From NCBI RefSeq assembly GCF_007830635.1, contig NZ_VLLA01000001.1:95868-159867 (forward strand): a stretch of DNA of 64,000 nt, written 5' to 3'. The translations under genes and the position numbers were made by a program. The notes beneath the pieces are model-generated. The model was given only the letters and a program-made list of their open reading frames with translations, did not search any database and was not told the DNA's origin. Positions 35,725 to 44,429 of the stretch are shown here, in pieces (positions within the stretch are counted from its first letter, which is position 1; the number at the start of each line of letters is the position of its first letter). This DNA comes from Bradyrhizobium huanghuaihaiense (GTDB lineage Bacteria; Pseudomonadota; Alphaproteobacteria; Rhizobiales; Xanthobacteraceae).

Positions 35725-36414
35725 TTAGACGGACAGATATTTCGAGACCTGTGCGGCATCGACGGCGTCGCGCGGATCGTCGCGCACGATCTCGCCGTTC
35801 TCGATCACCAGCACACGGTCGGCGATATCGAGCGCGAAGCTCAGGACCTGCTCGGACACGACGATCGAGAGCCCCTTCTCGTCGCGGATGCGCTTCAGGG
35901 TGCGCGCCATCTCCTTGATGATCGAGGGCTGGATGCCTTCGGTCGGCTCGTCCAGCAGCAGCACCTTGGGCTTGGTCGCGAGCGCCCGCGCAATCGCGAG
36001 CTGCTGCTGCTGGCCGCCGGAGAGGTTGCCGCCGCGGCGGCCCTTCATCTCCAGCAGCACCGGAAACAATTCGTAGATGTCTTCAGGCACCTCGGATCCG
36101 CCGGAGACGACGAGACCGGTCTCGATGTTCTCCTTCACCGTCATGGTGGAGAAGATCATGCGGCCCTGCGGCACATAGGCGAGGCCCTTGGCGACGCGCT
36201 CGTAGCTCGGCAGGCTACCCAGCTCGGCACCGTCCATGGTCACCGAGCCGCTCTTGGTCGGCAGGATGCCCATCAGCGATTTCATCAGCGTGGTCTTGCC
36301 CATGCCGTTGCGGCCCATGATCGCGACGATCTCGTTCGGCGCGACCTTGACGTTGAGCCCGTGCAGCACCTCGCTCTGGCCGTAGGCGACGTGGAGATCG
36401 GAAATTGCCAGCAT
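35725..36414 (-). CDS. urtE: Urea/amide ABC transporter ATP-binding protein UrtE
   Basis: The 229-residue LivF-like ATPase has Walker A GRNGMGKT, the signature LSGGQQQQ and Walker B VLLLDEPTEGIQPS, the last typical of UrtE. It works with UrtD on the UrtBC channel. ATG 36414 is preferred because AGGAG sits about eight bases ahead; an in-frame GTG two codons upstream is too close to that site. It begins 11 bases after urtD. Confidence 0.92.
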   Translation of the reverse strand: MLAISDLHVAYGQSEVLHGLNVKVAPNEIVAIMGRNGMGKTTLMKSLMGILPTKSGSVTMDGAELGSLPSYERVAKGLAYVPQGRMIFSTMTVKENIETGLVVSGGSEVPEDIYELFPVLLEMKGRRGGNLSGGQQQQLAIARALATKPKVLLLDEPTEGIQPSIIKEMARTLKRIRDEKGLSIVVSEQVLSFALDIADRVLVIENGEIVRDDPRDAVDAAQVSKYLSV

Positions 36415-36425
36415 CAGCACGCTCC

Positions 36426-37181
<756 letters not shown>

Positions 37182-37184
37182 GAC

Positions 37185-37235
37185 CTATCTCCTCACTGCC
37201 GGCGTGGCATCGGCATCGTGATGACCGACGAGCAT
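37185..37235 (-). CDS. Mini-ORF 4 in urtC-urtD repeat (16 aa)
   Basis: The last copy encodes MLVGHHDADATPAVRR. Its TAG stop lies three bases before the urtD ATG and inside the urtD ribosome-binding region. Confidence 0.45.
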   Translation of the reverse strand: MLVGHHDADATPAVRR

Positions 37236-37238
37236 GAC

Positions 37239-37289
37239 CTATCTCCTCACTGCCGGCGTGGCATCGGCATCGTGATGACCGACGAGCAT
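37239..37289 (-). CDS. Mini-ORF 3 in urtC-urtD repeat (16 aa)
   Basis: A third copy encoding MLVGHHDADATPAVRR; a single base change gives Pro in place of Leu. The spacing and ribosome-binding site are identical to copy 2. Confidence 0.45.
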   Translation of the reverse strand: MLVGHHDADATPAVRR

Positions 37290-37292
37290 GAC

Positions 37293-37343
37293 CTATCTCC
37301 TCACTGCCAGCGTGGCATCGGCATCGTGATGACCGACGAGCAT
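37293..37343 (-). CDS. Mini-ORF 2 in urtC-urtD repeat (16 aa)
   Basis: A second copy encoding MLVGHHDADATLAVRR, with its own GAGGAGATAG site. That site contains the stop codon of mini-ORF 1, so terminating ribosomes sit on the next start. Confidence 0.45.
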   Translation of the reverse strand: MLVGHHDADATLAVRR

Positions 37344-37346
37344 GAC

Positions 37347-37397
37347 CTATCTCCTCACTGCCAGCGTGGCATCGGCATCGTGATGACCTACGAGCAT
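37347..37397 (-). CDS. Mini-ORF 1 in urtC-urtD repeat (16 aa)
   Basis: The first mini-ORF downstream of urtC encodes MLVGHHDADATLAVRR. Its ATG is ten bases after the urtC stop and has a GAGGAG ribosome-binding site overlapping that stop. It ends TAG, with GTC and then the next ATG following. Whether a peptide is made is unknown; the likely role, if any, is translational coupling. Confidence 0.45.
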   Translation of the reverse strand: MLVGHHDADATLAVRR

Positions 37398-37407
37398 GAC
37401 GATCTCC

Positions 37408-38550
37408 TCACTCCGCCGGGGCGCCGTCGGCGACCGAGCTGTCGGTCCAGCCGTCGGGTTTCGATTTGCGCGAGGCGATCAGGCGATCGATGCGCGGCTG
37501 CACATAGTCGCCCCAGATCCCGGCAAGACCGTTCGGGAAGGCCAGCACCACGGCGATGAACAGGCCGCCGAGGCCGAACAGCCACAATTCAGGGAAGGTT
37601 TCCGACAGGCTGGTCTTGGCGAAGTTGACCAGCAGCGTGCCGTAGATCGCGCCCAGGATCGACAGCCGGCCGCCGACCGCGGTGTAGATCACCATCTCGA
37701 TCGACGGCACGATGCCGACGAAGGACGGTGACATGAAGCCGACATTGAGCGCGAACATGGCGCCGCCGATCGCGGCGAACACGGCGGCGATGCAGAAGGC
37801 GAATATCTTGAAGTTCGCGACGCTGTAGCCGGAGAAGCGGACGCGGTCCTCCTTCTCCCGCATCGCGACCAGGATGCGCCCGAGCTTGGAGTGGCGGACG
37901 AACTGCGCGATCATGATGCAGACGAACAGGCAGCCGACCTCGAAGAAGTACAGCACGATCTTGGCGTGGTCGGGCCGGATGTCCCATCCCTTCAGCGTGC
38001 GCAGATCGGTCATGCCGTTGATGCCGCCGGTGTAGCCCTGCTGGCCCACGATCAGGATCGTCAGAATGGCGGCGACCGCCTGGGTGATGATGGCGAAATA
38101 GGTGCCGCCGACGCGGCGCTTGAACATCGCGGTGCCGATGATCCAGGCAAAGATGCCGGGCACGAGGATGATGGCGGCGATGGTGAAGGTGAGGCTGTTG
38201 AAGGGCTTCCAGAAGAACGGCAGCGCCGTGATCTGATTCCAGTCCATGAAGTCGGGGATGCCGGGCGTGGATTGGATCTTGGTGTTCTCTACGCTCGACG
38301 CCTCGAGCTTGAGGAACATGGCCATGCAGTAGCCGCCGAGCCCGAAGAACACGCCCTGGCCGAGGCTCAGGATGCCGCCATAGCCCCAGCAGATCACCAG
38401 CCCCAGCGCGACGAAGGCGTAGGTCAGATATTTTGCGACGAGGTTGAGCCTGAAGACATCCAACGTGAGCGGCAGCACCACCACGAGGAACACCGCGAGC
38501 ACGAGAATTCCGATCAGCTCCGATCGATTGAAGAACCGATTGTCGGTCAT
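37408..38550 (-). CDS. urtC: Urea/amide ABC transporter permease UrtC
   Basis: The 380-residue LivM-like inner-membrane permease has multiple hydrophobic segments, a CWGYGGILSLGQGVFFGLGGY motif (about 54-73) and a VGGRLSILGAIYGTLLVN coupling-loop region. It forms the channel with UrtB. The stop is followed directly by the tandem repeat that precedes urtD. Confidence 0.93.
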   Translation of the reverse strand: MTDNRFFNRSELIGILVLAVFLVVVLPLTLDVFRLNLVAKYLTYAFVALGLVICWGYGGILSLGQGVFFGLGGYCMAMFLKLEASSVENTKIQSTPGIPDFMDWNQITALPFFWKPFNSLTFTIAAIILVPGIFAWIIGTAMFKRRVGGTYFAIITQAVAAILTILIVGQQGYTGGINGMTDLRTLKGWDIRPDHAKIVLYFFEVGCLFVCIMIAQFVRHSKLGRILVAMREKEDRVRFSGYSVANFKIFAFCIAAVFAAIGGAMFALNVGFMSPSFVGIVPSIEMVIYTAVGGRLSILGAIYGTLLVNFAKTSLSETFPELWLFGLGGLFIAVVLAFPNGLAGIWGDYVQPRIDRLIASRKSKPDGWTDSSVADGAPAE

Positions 38551-38568
38551 AACATCAGCCCCATTTTC

Positions 38569-39495
38569 TCACTTGCGGACCTTGAGGGCGAACAGCCCCT
38601 GCGGCCGCAGCATCAGGATTCCGACAACGGCGAGCAGCGTCAGCACCTTGGCCATCGAGCCCGACATGAAGAACTCGAGGGTCGATTGCGTCTGCGAGAT
38701 CGAGAAGGCCGAGGCGATGGTGCCGAGCAGGCTGGCGGCGCCGCCGAACACGACCACGAGGAAGGTATCGACGATGTAGAGCTGGCCGGAGGTCGGCCCG
38801 GTCGAGCCGATCATGGTGAAGGCGCTGCCGGCAATGCCGGCGATCCCGCAGCCGAGGCCGTAGGTGTAGCGATCAACTTTTTCGGTGTTGATGCCGACGG
38901 CGCCGGCCATGATGCGGTTCTGCACGACGGCGCGGACCTGGCGGCCCCAGCGCGACTTGTACATCACATAGGCGACGCCGACGGTGATCAGGACGGTGAG
39001 GCACATCACGAAGACGCCGTTGATCGGCACTTCGATGCTGTCGGTGACGTGCAGCGATCCGAGCATCCATTGCGGCAGCTCGACGCCGACCTCGCGCGCG
39101 CCGAACACGGAGCGATAGGCCTGCTGCAGCATCAGGCTGAGGCCCCAGGTCGCCAGCAGCGTATCGAGCGGGCGCTTGTAGAGGTGCCGTATCAGCACCC
39201 ATTCCACCAGCATGCCCAGCGCACCGGAGGCGAGGAAGGCAAGGATCATCGCAAGGAAGAAGTAGCCGCCGAAAAGGCTCGGCATGTAGGTCTGAAACAG
39301 ATTGGAGGTCATCCAGGTGACGTAGGCCCCGAGGATCATGAACTCGCCATGGGCCATGTTGATGACGCCCATCTGGCCGAAGATGATCGCAAGACCGAGC
39401 GCCATCAGGACGTAGACCGAGAACAGGATCAGTCCTGCAAAGCCCTGCATGACGAAGATGGAGCCAAGGTCACCAAGCGAGTAGTCGCCGAACAT
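38569..39495 (-). CDS. urtB: Urea/amide ABC transporter permease UrtB
   Basis: The 308-residue LivH-like permease shows the ALGLAIIFGQMGVINMAHGEFMILGAY N-terminal block (about 32-58) and a C-terminal VVVFGGAASLLGTI EAA-like loop. The start has a GGAGGA site. It follows urtA by 132 bases, a gap that holds a strong hairpin. Confidence 0.94.
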   Translation of the reverse strand: MFGDYSLGDLGSIFVMQGFAGLILFSVYVLMALGLAIIFGQMGVINMAHGEFMILGAYVTWMTSNLFQTYMPSLFGGYFFLAMILAFLASGALGMLVEWVLIRHLYKRPLDTLLATWGLSLMLQQAYRSVFGAREVGVELPQWMLGSLHVTDSIEVPINGVFVMCLTVLITVGVAYVMYKSRWGRQVRAVVQNRIMAGAVGINTEKVDRYTYGLGCGIAGIAGSAFTMIGSTGPTSGQLYIVDTFLVVVFGGAASLLGTIASAFSISQTQSTLEFFMSGSMAKVLTLLAVVGILMLRPQGLFALKVRK

Positions 39496-39520
39496 CGATG
39501 TCCTCCGTCGGGGAAAGGGT

Positions 39521-39551
39521 CCCGCGTCGCGATGCAGACTCGCGACGCGGG
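39521..39551 (-). other. Strong intercistronic hairpin between urtA and urtB
   Basis: A perfect 12-bp GC-rich stem CCCGCGTCGCGA/TCGCGACGCGGG with a 7-base loop. No T-run follows in the direction of transcription. Such hairpins after binding-protein genes commonly stabilise the upstream mRNA segment and raise its level over the permease genes; that role is inferred here. Confidence 0.65.
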
Positions 39552-39627
39552 GGTCTTGGGCATGGACTTGCGATCCACACCAGGGAGCGGTTTTGCCTTG
39601 AGGGGAAACGGCGACGGGCGCCGAGAC

Positions 39628-40887
39628 TTACTGGTAGCCCTTGGGGAACGGATCCGGCTCGACGAGATCGGCGGTCTCGTAGATCAGCTCGAACTGGCCA
39701 TCGAGCTTGGCGCGGCCCACGCGGGTCTTCGACCAGAGGTGATGGTTCTCGTGAATGCGCACATAGCCTTCCGGCGCGCCCTTGAACTCGACGCCCGGCG
39801 AAGCCGCCGCGATCTTGTCGACGTCGAAGGAGCCGGCCTTCTCGACCGTCAACTTCCACAGCCATGGGCCGAGATAGGCAGCCTGGGTGACGTCTCCGAT
39901 CACGGTCTTCTCGCCCCACGCCTTCTTGAACGCCGGCACGAAGGCCTTGTTGTTGGGATTGTCGAGCGACTGGAAGTACTTCATGCAGGCATAGGCGCCT
40001 GCGATGTTCTCGCCGCCGATGCCGTCGATCTCGTCCTCGGTGACCGAGATCGTCAGCAGCGGCTGCTTGGCGAGGTCGATGCCGGCGGCCTTGAGCTGTT
40101 TGTAGAAGGCGACGTTGGAGCCGCCGACGACGTCGGTGAAGATCACGTCGGGCTTGGTCAGCTTGATCTTGTTGATGACCGAGTTGAACTGGGTCGAGCC
40201 CAGCGCGTAGTACTCCTCGCCGACGACCTTGCCCTTCAGCACGTTCTCGACGTGCTTGCGCGCGATCTTGTTCGAGGTGCGCGGCCAGATGTAGTCGGAG
40301 CCGATGAAGAAGAAGGTCTTGGCGCCCTTTTCCTTGGCGATCCAGTTCAGGCCGGCGAGGATCTGCTGGGTCGCCTCCTGGCCGGTGTAGATCACGTTCT
40401 TGGACTGCTCGAGACCTTCATAGAAGGTCGGGTAGTAGAGCATGCCATTGTACTGCTCCATGACCGGCAGCACGGCCTTGCGCGAGGCCGAGGTCCAGCA
40501 GCCCATGATCGCCGCGACCTTGTCGTTGACCAGCAGCTTCTTGGCCTTTTCGGCGAAGGTCGGCCAATCGGAGGCGCCGTCTTCCTGGATGAATTTGATC
40601 TTGCGGCCGAGCACGCCGCCCATGGCGTTGATCTGCTCGATGGCGAGCTTCTCGGCTTCGATCGAGCCGGTCTCGGAAATGGCCATGGTGCCGGTGGCCG
40701 AATGCAGGATGCCGACCGTGACCTCGGTGTCGGTGACGGCGAGACCCGTGGTGTTGACCGCCGAGGTCGCCGGGGCCTGCGCGAAAGACGCCCGCGGCAG
40801 CATCGTGATGGCCGGCACGGCCGCCATTCCCATCAATAGTTTACGCCGGAGCGGCGACAACAGGCCCTTGTTTGCTTCGTCTGACAT
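39628..40887 (-). CDS. urtA: Urea/short-chain amide ABC transporter substrate-binding protein UrtA
   Basis: The 419-residue LivJ-type periplasmic protein has a leader SPLRRKLLMGMAAVPAITMLPRASFA, which resembles a Tat signal (RRKLL). It then shows VTVGILHSATGTMAISE and the AIMGCWTSASRKAVLPVMEQYNGMLYYPTFYEG segment characteristic of UrtA/FmdD. It binds urea or short amides and delivers them to UrtBC. ATG 40887 is chosen; the frame extends 32 codons upstream, but the leader begins here. It is the first gene of an apparent urtABCDE-fmdA-fmdB-amiE run. The neighbouring amidases suggest amides as well as urea. Confidence 0.92.
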   Translation of the reverse strand: MSDEANKGLLSPLRRKLLMGMAAVPAITMLPRASFAQAPATSAVNTTGLAVTDTEVTVGILHSATGTMAISETGSIEAEKLAIEQINAMGGVLGRKIKFIQEDGASDWPTFAEKAKKLLVNDKVAAIMGCWTSASRKAVLPVMEQYNGMLYYPTFYEGLEQSKNVIYTGQEATQQILAGLNWIAKEKGAKTFFFIGSDYIWPRTSNKIARKHVENVLKGKVVGEEYYALGSTQFNSVINKIKLTKPDVIFTDVVGGSNVAFYKQLKAAGIDLAKQPLLTISVTEDEIDGIGGENIAGAYACMKYFQSLDNPNNKAFVPAFKKAWGEKTVIGDVTQAAYLGPWLWKLTVEKAGSFDVDKIAAASPGVEFKGAPEGYVRIHENHHLWSKTRVGRAKLDGQFELIYETADLVEPDPFPKGYQ

Positions 40888-40958
40888 GAGCACCCCACTT
40901 TTGTTCGAGGACACGCGATTGGTGCCGTGAGGATGGCTCGAATTTGTGCAGCGCAAGC

Positions 40959-40976
40959 ATACGCAAGATCGCGTAT
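40959..40976. promoter_or_regulatory. Candidate inverted-repeat regulator site between urtA and the kinase
   Basis: ATACGC-AAGATC-GCGTAT is an 18-bp inverted repeat with 6-bp arms, located 72 bases before urtA and 82 before the kinase start. The adjacent LuxR-type response regulator is a natural candidate to bind it. The arms are short, so confidence is limited. Confidence 0.4.
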
Positions 40977-41006
40977 ACTGCACCGCAAAATACCGACGTA
41001 GGCTTT

Positions 41007-41021
41007 TGGTACGGGATTTGC
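41007..41021 (+). promoter_or_regulatory. Candidate sigma-54 (-24/-12) promoter of the kinase gene
   Basis: TGGTACGGGATTTGC matches the sigma-54 consensus TGGYACG-N4-TTGC, with GG and GC correctly spaced. Transcription would start near 41033, leaving a leader of about 25 bases before the GTG start. Sigma-54 control suits a nitrogen-acquisition regulator. No NtrC site was confidently found. Confidence 0.55.
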
Positions 41022-41057
41022 GAGGGCTCCGGGTCCGTATCGGGAGTGGGGTAAAGA

Positions 41058-44000
41058 GTGGCAGGGCGGCAGCGAATAGACCGCGTCAGGCGCCAGTACA
41101 ACCAATGGGTTGCCAACCAGACGCTGGAAGACTACGCGCTGCGCTTCACCGCCAAGAGCGCGCGGCGATGGTCCGCCGCCCGTGTCGCCAACACCGCGAT
41201 CGGCGCGATCTCCTTCCTGGTGCTCGAGGCGATCGGCGGCACCATCACCCTCAATTACGGCGTCACCAACGCCGCGGCCGCGATCCTCGTCGTCTCCGCC
41301 ATCATCTTCTGCTGCGGCGTGCCGATTGCCTATCATGCCGCCAAATGCGGCATCGACATCGACCTCCTGACCCGAGGTGCCGGCTTCGGCTATATCGGCT
41401 CGACCGTGACGTCGCTGATCTACGCCTCCTTCACCTTCATCTTCTTCGCGGTCGAGGCGGTGATCCTGGCGACCGCGCTGGAGATGTGCTTGGGGATTCC
41501 CCGCCCGATCGGCTATCTCATCAGCGCGGTCGCGATCATCCCGCTTGTGACCTACGGCATCACGCTGATCAGCCGCTTCCAGCTCTGGACGCAGCCGGTC
41601 TGGGTCGTCCTGCACATCCTGCCCTTTGTCGCGATCGCCTGGGCCAATCCCCACTCCTTCACGGAGTGGCGCAAATTCTCCGGCGAGCACGGCGACCTCA
41701 ACGGCCATTTCGATCTGCTGCTGTTCGGCGTGGCGTCGTCCGTGGTGTTCTCGCTGGTGGCTCAGATCGGCGAGCAGGTCGACTTCCTCCGATTCCTGCC
41801 GCGCGATCGCCGCGCCTCCAGGGCATCGTGGTGGATCGCGCTGATGAGCGCGGGGCCGGGCTGGATCGTGCTCGGCGCGCTGAAGCTGCTGGCCGGCTCG
41901 TTCCTGGCGTTCTTTGCGCTGAGCCACGGCGTGCCGCCCGAAGAGGCCGCCGAGCCCGCGCATATGTATCTCGTGGCGTTTCGGTACGTGCTGTCCGAGC
42001 CGGACCTCGCGTTGGCCCTGACCGGCATCTTCGTGGTGCTGTCGCAGATCAAGATCAACGTCACCAACGCCTATGCCGGCTCGATCGCGTGGTCGAATTT
42101 CTTCTCGCGCCTGACCCATAGCCATCCCGGCCGCGTGGTCTGGCTGGTGTTCAACGTGATGGTGGCGCTGCTGCTGATGGAGATCGGCGTCTACAAGGCG
42201 CTGGAGCAGACGCTGGCGCTCTACTCCAACGTCGCCATCGCATGGGTCGGCGCGCTGGTGTCCGACCTCGTCGTCAACAAGCCGCTCGGCCTGCGTCCGC
42301 CGCAGATGGAGTTCAAGCGCGCGCATCTCTACGACATCAACCCGGTCGGCGTCGGCGCCATGACGCTCGCGATCATCGTCTCGATCGCGGCGTTCTACGG
42401 CCTGTTCGGCCCGACCATGAAGGCGCTGGCCGCCTTCGTCGCGCTGACGGTCGCCTTCGTCACCGCGCCTGTGATCGCCTGGCTGACGGACGGAAAATTC
42501 TACATCGCGCGCAAGCCGAAGCGGAGCTGGGCCAATATCGAGGCGATCCAGTGCTGTATCTGCGAGCACAGTTTTGAGCCGGAGGACACCACCTCCTGCC
42601 CCGCCTATGCCGGCCCGATCTGCTCGCTGTGCTGCTCGCTCGACGCCCGCTGCCACGACCTCTGCAAGCCGCATGGACGTGCGCAAGTGCAGTTCTCCGA
42701 GGCGCTCAGCAAGATCCTGCCGCGACCGATCTATCAGCGGATCAACTCGCAGTTCGGCCATTACGTCGGCGTGTTCGTGGTCTCCGCCGGTCTCGTCGCG
42801 CTGGTGCTGGGGCTGATCTATCTGCAGACCTCGGCGAGCGTGCACGGCGAGAACCTGCTGGTCTCGAACGTGCTGTGGAAGGTGTTCTTCTCGCTCAGCA
42901 TCATCATCGGCGTGGTCGCCTGGCTGTTCGTGCTGGCGCAGCAGAGCCGCCGCGCGGCGGAAGCGGAGACGCGGCGGCAGACCACGCTCCTGATCCAGGA
43001 GATCGACGCGCACAAGCGCACCGACGCCGAGCTGCAGCGCGCCAAGGAGGTCGCCGAATCAGCCAACCTCGCCAAGAGCCGCTATGTCGTCGGCCTCAGC
43101 CACGAGCTGCGCTCGCCGCTGAATGCGATCAGCGGCTATGCGCAGCTGCTCGAGCAGGATGCAACGCTCAACACCAAGCCGCGCGACCAGGTCCGCGTCG
43201 TCCGCCGCAGCGCCGATCACCTCTCCGGGCTGATCGACGGCATCCTGGACATCTCCAAGATCGAGGCGGGGCGGCTGTATCTGTCCCGCGACGAGGTGCG
43301 CCTGAGCGAATTCCTCGACCAACTCGTCGGCATGTTCCGTCTCCAGGCCGCCGCCAAGGGCATCGACTTCGTGTTCAGACGTCCCGCGCATCTGCCGGTC
43401 GTGGTCTATGCCGACGAGAAGCGGCTGCGCCAGGTGCTGATCAATTTGCTCTCCAACGCCATAAAATTCACCCAGACCGGCAGCGTGCAGTTCGTCGTGC
43501 ACTATCGCAGCCCCGTTGCCGAGTTCGAGGTGATCGACACCGGCCCCGGTATCCAGGGCGACGATCTCGAGCGCATCTTCGCGCCGTTCGAACGCGGCGC
43601 GCTCGGTGTCGCGCAGCCGCAGACCGGAACCGGCCTCGGGCTGACGATCAGCCGGCTGCTGGCCGGCGTCATGGGCGGCGACATCAAGGTCTCCAGCACG
43701 GTCGGCACCGGCTCAACGTTCAAGGTCAAGATCCTGCTGTCGGAGGTCACCAATCCCCAGCGCATCGCGCCGGTGGAGGCGCCGGTTTCCGGCTATCACG
43801 GCGCGCGCAAGACCATCCTGATCACCGACGACGACCCCGTGCATCGCGATCTCTTGCGCGAGGTGCTCACACCGCTCGGCTTCATCCTGCTCAGCGCGCC
43901 CGACGGCGCGGGCTGCCTGGCGCTGGCGCAACATTGCCGTCCCGATCTGTTCCTGCTCGACATCTCCATGCCGGCCATGGACGGCTGGGCCGTCGCGGAA

Positions 44001-44429
44001 GCCTTGCGCGCCAGCGGTCATCACCAGGCGCGCATCCTGATGGTGTCCGCAAGCGCGCTGGAGGCTCACGGCACGCCGCTGGCGCAGCCCTTCCATGACG
44101 GCTATCTGATGAAGCCGATCGACATTCCGCGGCTGCTGGAGACGATCCGCCAGCTCCTCAAGATCGAATGGCAGTACGGTTCGGACGAGATCGCGGTGCC
44201 GTTCTGGCGGCCCGAGAGCGGCTCACGGCCGCCGGCGCGACACATCGAGGCGTTGATCGGGCTCGGCCAGATCGGCTACGTCAAGGGCATCCAGCTCAAG
44301 CTGGACGAGATCGGCAGCGAGCATCCGGAGCATGCCGACTTCGTTGCGCAGATGCGGTCGCTGGTCGACCGCTTCGATCTCGACCAGTACATGGCCACAT
44401 TGAAGACGTTGCATGCTTATGAGCATTGA
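41058..44429 (+). CDS. Hybrid sensor histidine kinase with NCS1-permease-like sensor and Cys-rich domain
   Basis: The 1123-residue protein starts with a permease-like domain of about 12 hydrophobic segments (residues about 15-480), resembling NCS1 nucleobase/cytosine transporters (NQTLEDYALRF...). Nine cysteines follow at 499-536 (CCICEH...CSLCC...C...C), a probable metal-binding module. Two more membrane helices (about 570-590, 605-627) lead to a HisKA domain with His682 in the H-box GLSHELRSPLNA, an HATPase domain (NLLSNAIKFT, DTGPGI, GTGLGL) and a receiver with Asp968 (DLFLLDISMPAMDG). The last 90 residues are an uncharacterised helical tail. The start is GTG 41058. It lies divergent from urtA and overlaps the response regulator, so it probably senses urea, amides or nucleobases; the ligand is inferred. 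Confidence 0.88.
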   Translation: MAGRQRIDRVRRQYNQWVANQTLEDYALRFTAKSARRWSAARVANTAIGAISFLVLEAIGGTITLNYGVTNAAAAILVVSAIIFCCGVPIAYHAAKCGIDIDLLTRGAGFGYIGSTVTSLIYASFTFIFFAVEAVILATALEMCLGIPRPIGYLISAVAIIPLVTYGITLISRFQLWTQPVWVVLHILPFVAIAWANPHSFTEWRKFSGEHGDLNGHFDLLLFGVASSVVFSLVAQIGEQVDFLRFLPRDRRASRASWWIALMSAGPGWIVLGALKLLAGSFLAFFALSHGVPPEEAAEPAHMYLVAFRYVLSEPDLALALTGIFVVLSQIKINVTNAYAGSIAWSNFFSRLTHSHPGRVVWLVFNVMVALLLMEIGVYKALEQTLALYSNVAIAWVGALVSDLVVNKPLGLRPPQMEFKRAHLYDINPVGVGAMTLAIIVSIAAFYGLFGPTMKALAAFVALTVAFVTAPVIAWLTDGKFYIARKPKRSWANIEAIQCCICEHSFEPEDTTSCPAYAGPICSLCCSLDARCHDLCKPHGRAQVQFSEALSKILPRPIYQRINSQFGHYVGVFVVSAGLVALVLGLIYLQTSASVHGENLLVSNVLWKVFFSLSIIIGVVAWLFVLAQQSRRAAEAETRRQTTLLIQEIDAHKRTDAELQRAKEVAESANLAKSRYVVGLSHELRSPLNAISGYAQLLEQDATLNTKPRDQVRVVRRSADHLSGLIDGILDISKIEAGRLYLSRDEVRLSEFLDQLVGMFRLQAAAKGIDFVFRRPAHLPVVVYADEKRLRQVLINLLSNAIKFTQTGSVQFVVHYRSPVAEFEVIDTGPGIQGDDLERIFAPFERGALGVAQPQTGTGLGLTISRLLAGVMGGDIKVSSTVGTGSTFKVKILLSEVTNPQRIAPVEAPVSGYHGARKTILITDDDPVHRDLLREVLTPLGFILLSAPDGAGCLALAQHCRPDLFLLDISMPAMDGWAVAEALRASGHHQARILMVSASALEAHGTPLAQPFHDGYLMKPIDIPRLLETIRQLLKIEWQYGSDEIAVPFWRPESGSRPPARHIEALIGLGQIGYVKGIQLKLDEIGSEHPEHADFVAQMRSLVDRFDLDQYMATLKTLHAYEH

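Noticed and set aside
37891..40839. Plus-strand open frame of about 980 codons opposite urtC, urtB and urtA
   Set aside because: The minus strand has three well-conserved transporter genes here; the plus-strand translation has no recognisable domain.
40861..41057. Sigma-54 promoter for urtA on the minus strand
   Set aside because: I looked for the reversed -24/-12 pattern in this gap and found no match with correct GG/GC spacing; only the plus-strand site fits.
40833..43013. Minus-strand open frame of about 720 codons opposite the hybrid kinase
   Set aside because: It is His/Arg/Asp-rich with no domain and overlaps both urtA and the kinase; it is an antisense shadow.
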